DNA from: Candidatus Poribacteria bacterium
GTDB lineage: Bacteria; Poribacteria; WGA-4E; PCPOR2b
NCBI GenBank assembly: GCA_027296925.1
Contig: JAPUIP010000131.1
Coordinates: 1 to 14,667, forward strand
DNA: 14,667 nucleotides
Direction of reading: 5' to 3'
Part shown: one piece after another, positions 7,287 to 13,880 of the stretch
How positions within the stretch are numbered: position 1 is the stretch's first letter
Layout of the letters: each line of letters begins with the position of its first letter
The notes under the pieces: model-generated
The model's database searches: none
Told to the model about the DNA's origin: nothing
What the model saw: the letters and a program-made list of their open reading frames with translations, nothing else
Program-made: the position numbers and the translations under genes

Positions 7287-7955
7287 TTAGATGAGCCATT
7301 GCTCTTGATTGTACGACATCTCCCAGAAAAGATATTCGTAGCGGCTACTCGTCAGAAAATGATTCATGAGGCGACGTTTTTCCGATTCGGAACTCTCTGC
7401 GGTCAGGCGATTCAGAAGGTTCCGCAGCAACTCGCCCAAGGCGCCAAACTCGTCTGAGGAATACATCTCGATCCACTCCTGATAGAGCGGTTCAGGGGAT
7501 TTTCCACGTTTTGCCAAATGGGTAGCGACTTCCCAATATCCCCACTGACATGGCAGCACACCCGCGACGAGATCGACGAGCGTACCGACCTGCGCGACGT
7601 AAAGAAGATGTCGGGTGTAAGCGTGCGTCGTTGGCGCCATCGGCGTTGCCTCCATCTCGGCGGGAGAGATTCCAAATTTCTGGCTATATCCGCGATGCAG
7701 ATCCATCTCTGTGTTCAGCGTTTCATCCAGGAGTTGCGAAAACGTTGCCATCGTCGCTTCATCGGGCGACTTAATCGCACCATAAGCAAAAACGCGGCTA
7801 TAATCGAGCAAGAAGAGATAATCCTGACAGAGGTAGAATTTGAACTTCTCCTTCGGTAGACTGCCATCTGCAATGCCAAGTACAAACGGGTGTTTTAGTT
7901 CTGCCTCCCAGATCGGGGCGGCATTCGATCGAAGTGTGTCGGTGAAATGACTCAA
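7287..7955 (-). CDS. tenA: TenA aminopyrimidine aminohydrolase (thiaminase II, Cys type)
   Basis: This 222-residue protein carries the full TenA active site, close to the Bacillus subtilis numbering: Asp45, Tyr113, Cys136 and Tyr140 in VLPCQWGYWE, and Glu207 in SSRYEYLFWEMSY. TenA hydrolyses 4-amino-5-aminomethyl-2-methylpyrimidine to HMP, which re-enters thiamin synthesis. The start is a TTG at 7955-7953, chosen because AGGAGG lies 8 nt upstream and MSHFTDTLRS is a normal TenA beginning; no in-frame ATG lies between that site and this codon. It is the first gene of the TenA pair and is divergent from the DUF309 gene by 43 bp. No TPP riboswitch is visible upstream, so there is no sign of thiamin-responsive control. 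Its partner may supply the deformylase step that precedes this reaction. Confidence 0.9.
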   Translation of the reverse strand: MSHFTDTLRSNAAPIWEAELKHPFVLGIADGSLPKEKFKFYLCQDYLFLLDYSRVFAYGAIKSPDEATMATFSQLLDETLNTEMDLHRGYSQKFGISPAEMEATPMAPTTHAYTRHLLYVAQVGTLVDLVAGVLPCQWGYWEVATHLAKRGKSPEPLYQEWIEMYSSDEFGALGELLRNLLNRLTAESSESEKRRLMNHFLTSSRYEYLFWEMSYNQEQWLI

Positions 7956-7998
7956 ATGCTTAACCTCCTATTCACAAAGGCTTACTGGAACAGAAAGA
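7956..7998. promoter_or_regulatory. Short divergent intergenic region between TenA and DUF309 genes
   Basis: Only 43 bp separate the two divergent start codons. They hold the TenA ribosome site (AGGAGG at 7969-7964) and little else. Any promoter for either gene must lie inside the other's coding sequence. On the minus strand TTGAAC-16-TAATCT, within the first codons of the DUF309 gene, is a weak candidate for the TenA pair. Confidence 0.35.
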
Positions 7999-8655
7999 AT
8001 GATGATGAAACTGAGATTACCCAAGCTCTTCAAAGGTTCAAAACGGAAAGCGGAACCATCGCCCGTGTATGATGAGACACCGCCGATTGAGCAACCCCGA
8101 CCATTTGACTCCAATTGGCCGCGGTACTGCCCACATCGCCCTTTTCCGCCCTACCGCCATGTACCGGGCGAAACACCCCACCCGATCAGAGACCCACAGG
8201 GACATAGCTACGGCTTAGAGGAAGAAGACGATGCGCCGGTGCCCTTGCCGGAAGATTGGGTTCGGGTCGAGGATTACCTGTATGGTGTTGATCTCTACAA
8301 TTTTGCCTACTGGTGGGAAGCCCACGAGGCATGGGAGGGATTATGGAATAAAACGGAAGACGATTGTCGTATGTTTCTGCAAGGGTTGATCCAGATTGCG
8401 GCGGCGCTCATCAAGGTTCATACGCGGAAACTCCGCGCCATCCGAACCCTCTCGACCGCCGGACGCGACAAGATCCGCCGGGTGCAACACAACCTCGATG
8501 AGCCAACAGGAATGTACATGGGGATAAATCTCAACGAGTTTCTCAGCGACGTGGGTACATTTTTCGAGCCGTTTTTTTCGGATACGATTTCGGAGGAAAC
8601 CTATGCTCGCGTGGCGGTGAAACCGCTCATTCGGCTCTATGTTGAGGAAACATGA
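7999..8655 (+). CDS. DUF309 domain protein with conserved N-terminal extension
   Basis: The 218-residue protein has a DUF309 core at about 93-155: Tyr95-Gly96 and Asn101 lead into WWEAHEAWEGLW (105-116), then FLQGLIQIAAALIK (126-139). DUF309 is a small helical fold whose conserved His and Glu residues (His109, Glu107, Glu110, Glu113) suggest a metal or substrate site, but no activity is established. An N-terminal extension of about 90 residues is basic at first (KLRLPKLFKGSKRK) and then rich in Pro, His and aromatic residues, including HVPGETPHPIRDPQGHSYG (54-72), which looks too ordered to be a random tail. The start is three ATGs in a row with no strong ribosome site, so any of them may serve. 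It is divergent from the TenA pair and may share regulation with it. Confidence 0.85.
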   Translation: MMMKLRLPKLFKGSKRKAEPSPVYDETPPIEQPRPFDSNWPRYCPHRPFPPYRHVPGETPHPIRDPQGHSYGLEEEDDAPVPLPEDWVRVEDYLYGVDLYNFAYWWEAHEAWEGLWNKTEDDCRMFLQGLIQIAAALIKVHTRKLRAIRTLSTAGRDKIRRVQHNLDEPTGMYMGINLNEFLSDVGTFFEPFFSDTISEETYARVAVKPLIRLYVEET

Positions 8656-8676
8656 TTTATCGATAGCCTCACCAAG

Positions 8677-8967
8677 ATGGAAATCCTACCCTTCTTGATC
8701 TTTATTTTATGTTGCTTTGTGATTGTTGCCTTGCTCTATGGGCTGTTCTACACCCTGGTACGCTTCGGGCGAGGTGAATCGTATGACTTGCGTTCCACCC
8801 ATTGCCCAACGTGCCAGACCCAACGAAAGCCACGCAAAACCGGGGTTGTCCGAAATCTTGTGGAGGAGGAACTGCAATGCCCGGAGTGTGGCTATATTTC
8901 ATGGGATATTCCTCCCAAGACGGACCTCTCAACTCCCCCAACCGACAAAAAAGAGCGCCAGCTTTAG
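8677..8967 (+). CDS. Small membrane protein with a C-terminal zinc ribbon
   Basis: A 96-residue protein with one hydrophobic helix at about 4-28 followed by a soluble part carrying two CxxC knuckles: Cys43-Cys46 (HCPTCQ) and Cys68-Cys71 (QCPECG). The spacing is that of a rubredoxin-type zinc ribbon. The basic stretch between them (QRKPRKTG) and the positive residues after the helix suggest the ribbon faces the cytoplasm. It starts 21 nt after the DUF309 stop on the same strand, so it is likely co-transcribed, though no good ribosome site precedes the ATG and translational coupling is possible. I do not recognise a specific family. It ends 41 bp before the convergent SUMF1 gene, with no clear terminator between. 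Confidence 0.7.
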   Translation: MEILPFLIFILCCFVIVALLYGLFYTLVRFGRGESYDLRSTHCPTCQTQRKPRKTGVVRNLVEEELQCPECGYISWDIPPKTDLSTPPTDKKERQL

Positions 8968-9008
8968 ATTACACACGACACCATCGTCCTCGAGTTCCTT
9001 CTTGCAAA

Positions 9009-10439
9009 TTAGGGCTGTGGAGTCCTCGCACAACGAAAGCCCGTAATTTGGCCTGTGACGGAAGGCTCAGAAAAGGCCCGGCCAGAAACAGTCACCTTCG
9101 TATTTCTACTGCTCCACGAGCCACCACGCCACACACGCCGAGTCTCAACACTGTCGAAATCATCGTTCACAAACGCAATGGCTTTCCCGGCAAAAGGATT
9201 GCTTTCTGGACTTATGGCATAGAAGCCTTCGTCGTATTCATCGGCGCACCACTCCCAGACATTGCCGGCCATATCAAACAAGCCATAGCCGTTTTCGGGC
9301 AAACTACCCACAGGACCGGTGCGGTCCCATATATCTCGACCGTCTGTGCCTTTATAGTTCGCCTTCTCATGCGTCAGGTCATCCCCCCACGGATACCGCT
9401 TGCCCACCAATCCGCCGCGAGCTGCGTATTCCCATTCGGCTTCCGTCGGAAGCCGCTTGCCTGCCCATTGGGCATACGTTGCTGCATCATGCCAGGTCAC
9501 CCCAACAACCGGGTGGTCGGGCGCGTTAAAGGCGGGCTCAGTCCAAAACTCCGGTGGCTGGTGCCCCGTTTCTTCCATGAACTTTTGATACATGGCATTG
9601 GTCACTTCTGTGACGTCTATATAGAACGCATCGATAGAGACCGTGTGAACTGGGCTTTCGTGGGGTAATCCTTCGCCAAAGTGGTCGCCCATTTCAAACG
9701 TGCCGGCAGGAATGAGAGGCATTGTCGCCCCATCCTTTTCGGAAACGAGCTCCGACTGGGCGGTGATGGTTATCGTCTGTTGGTGCTCTGCGATCAGCGG
9801 GGCAGGCGCACTATTGCGGACAGTCAGAGTAATTGTGTATTCCCCCACCTTTTCGTAGGTGTGCGACGCCGCGAACTCCTTTCCGAATCCCGTCTGCTGA
9901 CCGTCTCCCCACTTCCATTTCACGTCGGCAACGCTATAATGTGTATCCGCGGATGGATTGGAATCGACACTGATTCGGGCGTTCAAAAAATCACCAGTCG
10001 CTTCTTCTGTAAGTTCAAACGTCGCGACCAGCTCATGCCCCGCCGGATTGACAACGATTTCCGGCACGTCGTTTCGGGAGTCGCGGGCGAGGCTCGCCAG
10101 TCCTTCACCTTGATACAGAACCGTTCCGTCCTTGGACACTTCGACGTCAACGACCTGATTCACTCCAAAAAAGGGAATATTACTGAGGGTGATCTCCTCG
10201 GTTGGCTGATTATCAGGTTTGATCGAGAAATTCTGAGTTGTTGTGACTTTTTCCATATTGGGGCTGGTAATCGTAACCCGTACATCATAATCTCCCGCTT
10301 CTAGGAGATTTGAAAAGTTTATGGGGATGATGGCCGTTGTTGACTGCTCTGAGGCATCATCATCATCATCGTCGTCTCCGCAAGCAAATAAAAATAGAGC
10401 CAAGCTCATGCACGTTAGCATGATCAAAGCCAATTTCAC
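9009..10439 (-). CDS. Lipoprotein with PKD and SUMF1 (formylglycine-generating-enzyme-like) domains
   Basis: The 476-residue product starts with a lipoprotein signal ending in the lipobox LFAC (Cys20), then seven aspartates in a row (22-28). A region of unknown fold (30-130) precedes a PKD domain (about 135-228) with WKWGDG and SHTYEKVGEYTITLTV. The last 240 residues are a SUMF1 domain: FEMGDHFGEG, RLPTEAEWEYAARGG (329-343), GLFDMAGNVWEWCADEY, WRGGSW (437-442) and GFRCAR. Real formylglycine-generating enzymes need two cysteines just after the GGSW region. Here that stretch reads SSRNTKVTVSGR, so the oxidase reaction is not expected and the domain more likely binds ligand or protein outside the inner membrane. 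The start is GTG, fixed by AGGAGG 6 nt upstream. It is the last gene of the operon, 45 bp after the MBL/cupin gene. Confidence 0.9.
   Translation of the reverse strand: MKLALIMLTCMSLALFLFACGDDDDDDDASEQSTTAIIPINFSNLLEAGDYDVRVTITSPNMEKVTTTQNFSIKPDNQPTEEITLSNIPFFGVNQVVDVEVSKDGTVLYQGEGLASLARDSRNDVPEIVVNPAGHELVATFELTEEATGDFLNARISVDSNPSADTHYSVADVKWKWGDGQQTGFGKEFAASHTYEKVGEYTITLTVRNSAPAPLIAEHQQTITITAQSELVSEKDGATMPLIPAGTFEMGDHFGEGLPHESPVHTVSIDAFYIDVTEVTNAMYQKFMEETGHQPPEFWTEPAFNAPDHPVVGVTWHDAATYAQWAGKRLPTEAEWEYAARGGLVGKRYPWGDDLTHEKANYKGTDGRDIWDRTGPVGSLPENGYGLFDMAGNVWEWCADEYDEGFYAISPESNPFAGKAIAFVNDDFDSVETRRVWRGGSWSSRNTKVTVSGRAFSEPSVTGQITGFRCARTPQP
10356..10376. repeat. Trinucleotide run encoding the poly-Asp tract
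   Basis: Five GAT codons preceded by two GAC codons (minus strand) encode residues 22-28 of the SUMF1 lipoprotein, just after the lipidated Cys. A run like this can change length by slippage in steps of one codon without breaking the frame. Confidence 0.8.
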
Positions 10440-10484
10440 GGTTTACCTCCTGATAATAGATAACTCTTGAATGTCTTTGTCTGG

Positions 10485-11549
10485 CTATGAAACCTCGCCG
10501 TCCCAATAGCTCACACTATCGCCCTTTCGGAAAATACGTCCTGCGACAAAAGGGAAAACCTTATTGGAGTCGGGATATTCGCTGACATCATGTGGTAGCA
10601 CGGTGCCGACAGCGAGTAACGTACACGCCGCATCTCCTGTGTTGACAAACTTGTGTGCACCGAACTCGCCCGTCGGAAAAGCGATGAAGTCTCCGGGGAT
10701 GACAGTCAGATCGCCTCGGGGCGTTTTCAGCGTGCATTCCCCTTCCATGACATAAAACATCTCTTCCCCAAAGTGATGAAGGTGCATGGGAAAACTCGCA
10801 TTGCCCGGCTGCAAACGGATCAGCCGATAGCCCAAACGTTGCGCGCCGATGAGCGGGTCAAGGTCCTTGTCATCAAAATTGTAAGGCTCAGGGGAATCTC
10901 GTCTGACCCAATCGATCTCGTTGATGTTGATTCGATTGATGTAAACGTCCGTTCGCCGCTGCAGGCATTCCACTAACCTTTGGCGTGCATCCTGGAGAAT
11001 CGAGTGCCCATCTCCGACAAGGATCGCGTCAAACGGCAGCGCGAGAATCTTGCGAAGCTCCAATGCTGCCTTCGGCGGGTCGGCTAACTTCTCATCCGCA
11101 AGAAGCGTCAACGCCCCAACCGGTTCACCGACGACGAGATCGCCCGACAGCACCGCGCGTTTTCCGGGGAAGTAGAGTGCAATTTCTCCCGGGCTCTTTC
11201 CGTAACGCAGATGGACAGCCCGCAATCCCGGTACAATCTCTTCACCATCCGTAACGAGTCGATCCGCCGGCGCCTCAAGCGCCGCCGCATCGGCCTCATG
11301 GACAACAACCTTGGCGCCCGTGCGTTTGCGAAAGGCGTCAGCTTCTCGTTCATGGTCCCGGTTCGTGAGCACGATTAGCGCAGCCCCGCCGAGTTGGTCC
11401 AATTGATCCAAATCTGAGTCGATCATCGCTACGGGATCGATGAGTACATTCCCTTCAGATCGAACCCATAAATGCCCGTTAAAGTCGATTTGGCGCATCT
11501 CGCTAAAAATCGACCAACTGTAGATGTCATCGAAGATCGATCTTTTCAT
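10485..11549 (-). CDS. Fusion of a degenerate metallo-beta-lactamase fold and a cupin domain
   Basis: The 354-residue protein joins two domains. The N-terminal part (1-200) follows the metallo-beta-lactamase fold, with Asp137 in LSGDLVVG and His182 in GDGHS, but the HxHxDH metal motif has become LTNRDHERE (61-69), so only Asp65 and His66 remain. The usual GH-x-PG element reads YGKSPGE. The C-terminal part (235-320) is a cupin with intact metal ligands: His256, His258 and Glu262 or Glu263 in MHLHHFGEEMF, then PTGEFGAH with His299. The cupin is thus the more likely active site, perhaps a dioxygenase, isomerase or sensor. The ATG at 11549 has AGGGG 6 nt upstream; an upstream in-frame TTG lacks such support. 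It lies 27 bp after the propeller lipoprotein gene and 45 bp before the SUMF1 gene. The substrate is unknown. Confidence 0.85.
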   Translation of the reverse strand: MKRSIFDDIYSWSIFSEMRQIDFNGHLWVRSEGNVLIDPVAMIDSDLDQLDQLGGAALIVLTNRDHEREADAFRKRTGAKVVVHEADAAALEAPADRLVTDGEEIVPGLRAVHLRYGKSPGEIALYFPGKRAVLSGDLVVGEPVGALTLLADEKLADPPKAALELRKILALPFDAILVGDGHSILQDARQRLVECLQRRTDVYINRININEIDWVRRDSPEPYNFDDKDLDPLIGAQRLGYRLIRLQPGNASFPMHLHHFGEEMFYVMEGECTLKTPRGDLTVIPGDFIAFPTGEFGAHKFVNTGDAACTLLAVGTVLPHDVSEYPDSNKVFPFVAGRIFRKGDSVSYWDGEVS

Positions 11550-11576
11550 TGCTCTCCCCTTTCGCAATCAAGTCTG

Positions 11577-13781
11577 TTACATCGGATTAATCTCGACGAT
11601 CCACCCTTTTGTCTTGGCGGGTTTGTACTCTCCGCCGCGCAGGTATTGCGACGTATGCCACAAGCACAGTCGCTTTCCATCGGGAAGCCATGCGACCGAG
11701 GTCAAATTGATCATTGTCCGCGCAATCGGCACCGCACGATTGGTTTGCCCATCCAGAATCCACACCTTCCATCGCAGACCCATGCAATCCTCACGTTCCA
11801 TGTACGCAAGTCGATTGCCTTGCGGCGACCACGCCGGTGAAGTATGTTTGAGGATTCGCACCTGGTCCGGCGTATCCAATCCACTGACGTGGAGTTGCTT
11901 ATCGAGCGTTTCATCCGGTCTGGGATTGCCTCGGAGAACATAAGCCAGTTGTGAGCTATCGGCTGACCAGGTAATCTGCTTGACATACTGAGATTGCGTT
12001 GAGATTTCTGCCAATTTCGTTCCGTCGATCTGATGAACGCGAATGCGCGAGTGTCCCGACCGGTAGTGCTGATGGTCCAATCCAATGGCGATACGCTGCC
12101 CATCTGGAGACCATGACGGGGGGTCCATATAACTGAAGGATCCAACTCGCCCTTCGATTGGAATACGCGCAATTGGCGCCAGACCTGTTTTGTCGATGTT
12201 AATCCGATAGACGATGTCAACCCCATCTTCCCAACGTCGAAACGCGATCTGATTTGCCTTCGGCGACCATGCCGGCGCATCGCCCTGCACAAGCCGGATC
12301 AAGCGTAAAGTCTTCCAATCAATCACCCACACATAGCTCTGATTTCCCTTGTCATAGGCCTCGAAAGCGACAAAGTTACTATCGAGCGACCACGATAGAT
12401 GTGGATTATAAAAGATACCCCGATGCAATTTCCGAAACTGCTTTGCCCGATCATCCGTAATCCAGAGCTCGCTCGCTTGCCAATACTGTCCTGAAAGATT
12501 GGTCCGTTTCAGAAACGCAATGGTTTTCCCGTCGGGCGACCAGTGAGGATATTCCGCCCCTTCAATCAGCGTCAATGTCTGTATGTTTGAGCAGATTGCT
12601 GTGTTAAACTGGATTCCCGTCGTTTCTGCGAAGACCCCCAGCCCAAACCCATCTATCCAACCTTGTTTCCCGTTTGGGAGTTCAACCTGATACCAGCCCT
12701 CCGCCTGGCTTATAATTGGGAGTTCCACGCCATCATTGAGCGTCAGTTCCGATTCTGGTGAGTTCCCATCGTTCAACTCGCCCTCAGATTCCGGGAGCCG
12801 CTCTGCATAAACGGGTGCTAGATCATGCGCCACGGTCCCGATGGCGCGTTTGTCTCCCTGCGTCGACGTGGTCGCCGCGTCCTGGTTAGCAAAAGCATAT
12901 ACATAACCGTCGTAAGATGTCACGTAAAGTACGCCGTCGGAGATCGCCGGAGCCGAATCGATGAATCCTTTCGTCTTGTAAGACCAAATCTTCGCTTTAG
13001 ATTCGGCGTCCAGTGCCTGAATCTGGCTGTCCCGCGCACCGATGTAGACCACGCCATTAGCCATTGCCGGGTAGCTATAGGTATAAGGCGTATGACTGCG
13101 CCACAAGTCAACCCGGTGCTGTGGGTCGATTGGACGTAACTGCCCTTGCGAACAGCCGTATTCAACGCCGCCGATAGATACACGTGTCTGAGGTTGGGCT
13201 TCCAGTTCGCCGGTGATTGCGTTAATCACATGAATCTTTCGGGTGTAGGCGCCGATATGTACTTTTCCATTCGCGACGATGGGCGGGGAATCCATCCACG
13301 TTTTAGACTGAAACTGCCAAATCTGTTCACCGGTCTGGGCGTCGAGGGCGTACACGCGGTTATCTCGCGCACTAAAATAAACGCGATTATTCCAAACCGC
13401 CGGCGCGTACCGAATCGCTCCGCCGGTTTTGAAACTCCATTTCAGTCCCCACTGCTTCGCATCAAGAGCGTATAGGGTTTGGTCCGTCGATCCGACGTAG
13501 ACGGTGCCGTTAACGATAACCGGACTTGCTTGGATGGGGCCTCCGGTCTTGTATTTCCAGAGCAGCTTGAGTGGCGGTTTGAGAACCCCATCCGGACTCC
13601 TGCCTGAGAAGTACAGGTCATACATGAACATCGGCCAATCTCCAGGGCGGGCCGGAGAATACGTGATAGTCGATTGATACTCAGTCTGATTTTCAGCGTT
13701 TGGCCTCTGCTTCGTATCCTGGGATTGGCATGCCCACAGCACGCAGCACCCCAGAAAAAACAAGATAAGCATCCGATTCAT
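11577..13781 (-). CDS. Lipoprotein with PQQ-type propeller, SH3-like linker and TolB/PD40 propeller
   Basis: The 734-residue protein has a signal peptide with lipobox LWAC (Cys18, then Gln-Ser, which would favour outer-membrane sorting in Lol-type systems). Residues about 50-300 form a PQQ/BamB-like beta-propeller with repeats of the type GTVYVGSTDQTLYALDA and a Trp at each blade end. Residues 312-385 look like a bacterial SH3 domain, ending in GWYQVELPNGKQGWIDG. From about 400 to the end come seven TolB/PD40-type blades, with WSPDG, WSLDS, WSPKA, WSPDG, WSADS, WSPQG and WLPDG (414 to 702). No enzyme site is visible. Such propellers usually scaffold proteins or bind ligand or peptidoglycan in the periplasm. 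A GAGG lies 8 nt before the ATG. A strong promoter at 13818-13846 begins its operon with the MBL/cupin and SUMF1 genes. Confidence 0.88.
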   Translation of the reverse strand: MNRMLILFFLGCCVLWACQSQDTKQRPNAENQTEYQSTITYSPARPGDWPMFMYDLYFSGRSPDGVLKPPLKLLWKYKTGGPIQASPVIVNGTVYVGSTDQTLYALDAKQWGLKWSFKTGGAIRYAPAVWNNRVYFSARDNRVYALDAQTGEQIWQFQSKTWMDSPPIVANGKVHIGAYTRKIHVINAITGELEAQPQTRVSIGGVEYGCSQGQLRPIDPQHRVDLWRSHTPYTYSYPAMANGVVYIGARDSQIQALDAESKAKIWSYKTKGFIDSAPAISDGVLYVTSYDGYVYAFANQDAATTSTQGDKRAIGTVAHDLAPVYAERLPESEGELNDGNSPESELTLNDGVELPIISQAEGWYQVELPNGKQGWIDGFGLGVFAETTGIQFNTAICSNIQTLTLIEGAEYPHWSPDGKTIAFLKRTNLSGQYWQASELWITDDRAKQFRKLHRGIFYNPHLSWSLDSNFVAFEAYDKGNQSYVWVIDWKTLRLIRLVQGDAPAWSPKANQIAFRRWEDGVDIVYRINIDKTGLAPIARIPIEGRVGSFSYMDPPSWSPDGQRIAIGLDHQHYRSGHSRIRVHQIDGTKLAEISTQSQYVKQITWSADSSQLAYVLRGNPRPDETLDKQLHVSGLDTPDQVRILKHTSPAWSPQGNRLAYMEREDCMGLRWKVWILDGQTNRAVPIARTMINLTSVAWLPDGKRLCLWHTSQYLRGGEYKPAKTKGWIVEINPM
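12723..12794 (-). repeat. Imperfect 36-bp tandem duplication in the SH3-like linker
   Basis: The linker contains PESEGELNDG (330-339) followed 12 residues later by PESELTLNDG (342-351). At the DNA level the two 36-bp units align with several substitutions, so the duplication is old. It lengthens the RT-like loop of the SH3-type domain with acidic residues. Confidence 0.6.
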
Positions 13782-13817
13782 TAAATAGGCCTCAACTCTA
13801 TTTTACGATTTAAGAGA

Positions 13818-13846
13818 AGTATAGCATTCCTGCAAAGGGACGTCAA
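13818..13846 (-). promoter_or_regulatory. Sigma-70-type promoter of the propeller/MBL-cupin/SUMF1 operon
   Basis: On the minus strand TTGACG (13846-13841) and TATACT (13823-13818) are spaced by 17 bp, each one base from consensus, with TG preceding the -10 by one base. The start would be near 13811, leaving a leader of about 30 nt before the ATG at 13781. It is the best promoter in the window. Confidence 0.8.
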
Positions 13847-13880
13847 GCGAATGAACAAATCCCGGCTTACGCATTGCGCT

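Noticed and set aside
8011..8022. CTGAGA-TT-ACCC, resembling part of a TPP riboswitch, close to the TenA genes
   Set aside because: It lies on the plus strand inside the DUF309 coding sequence, and the other conserved THI-box parts (the ACCTGATC and final AGGGA segments) are missing, so it is chance.
8802..9668. Plus-strand open frame of 288 codons
   Set aside because: It overlaps the zinc-ribbon gene and is antisense to the well-supported SUMF1 gene; its translation shows no domain and is a compositional shadow.
11550..11567. TTG start giving six extra residues on the MBL/cupin protein
   Set aside because: The stretch contains the ribosome site for the ATG at 11549.
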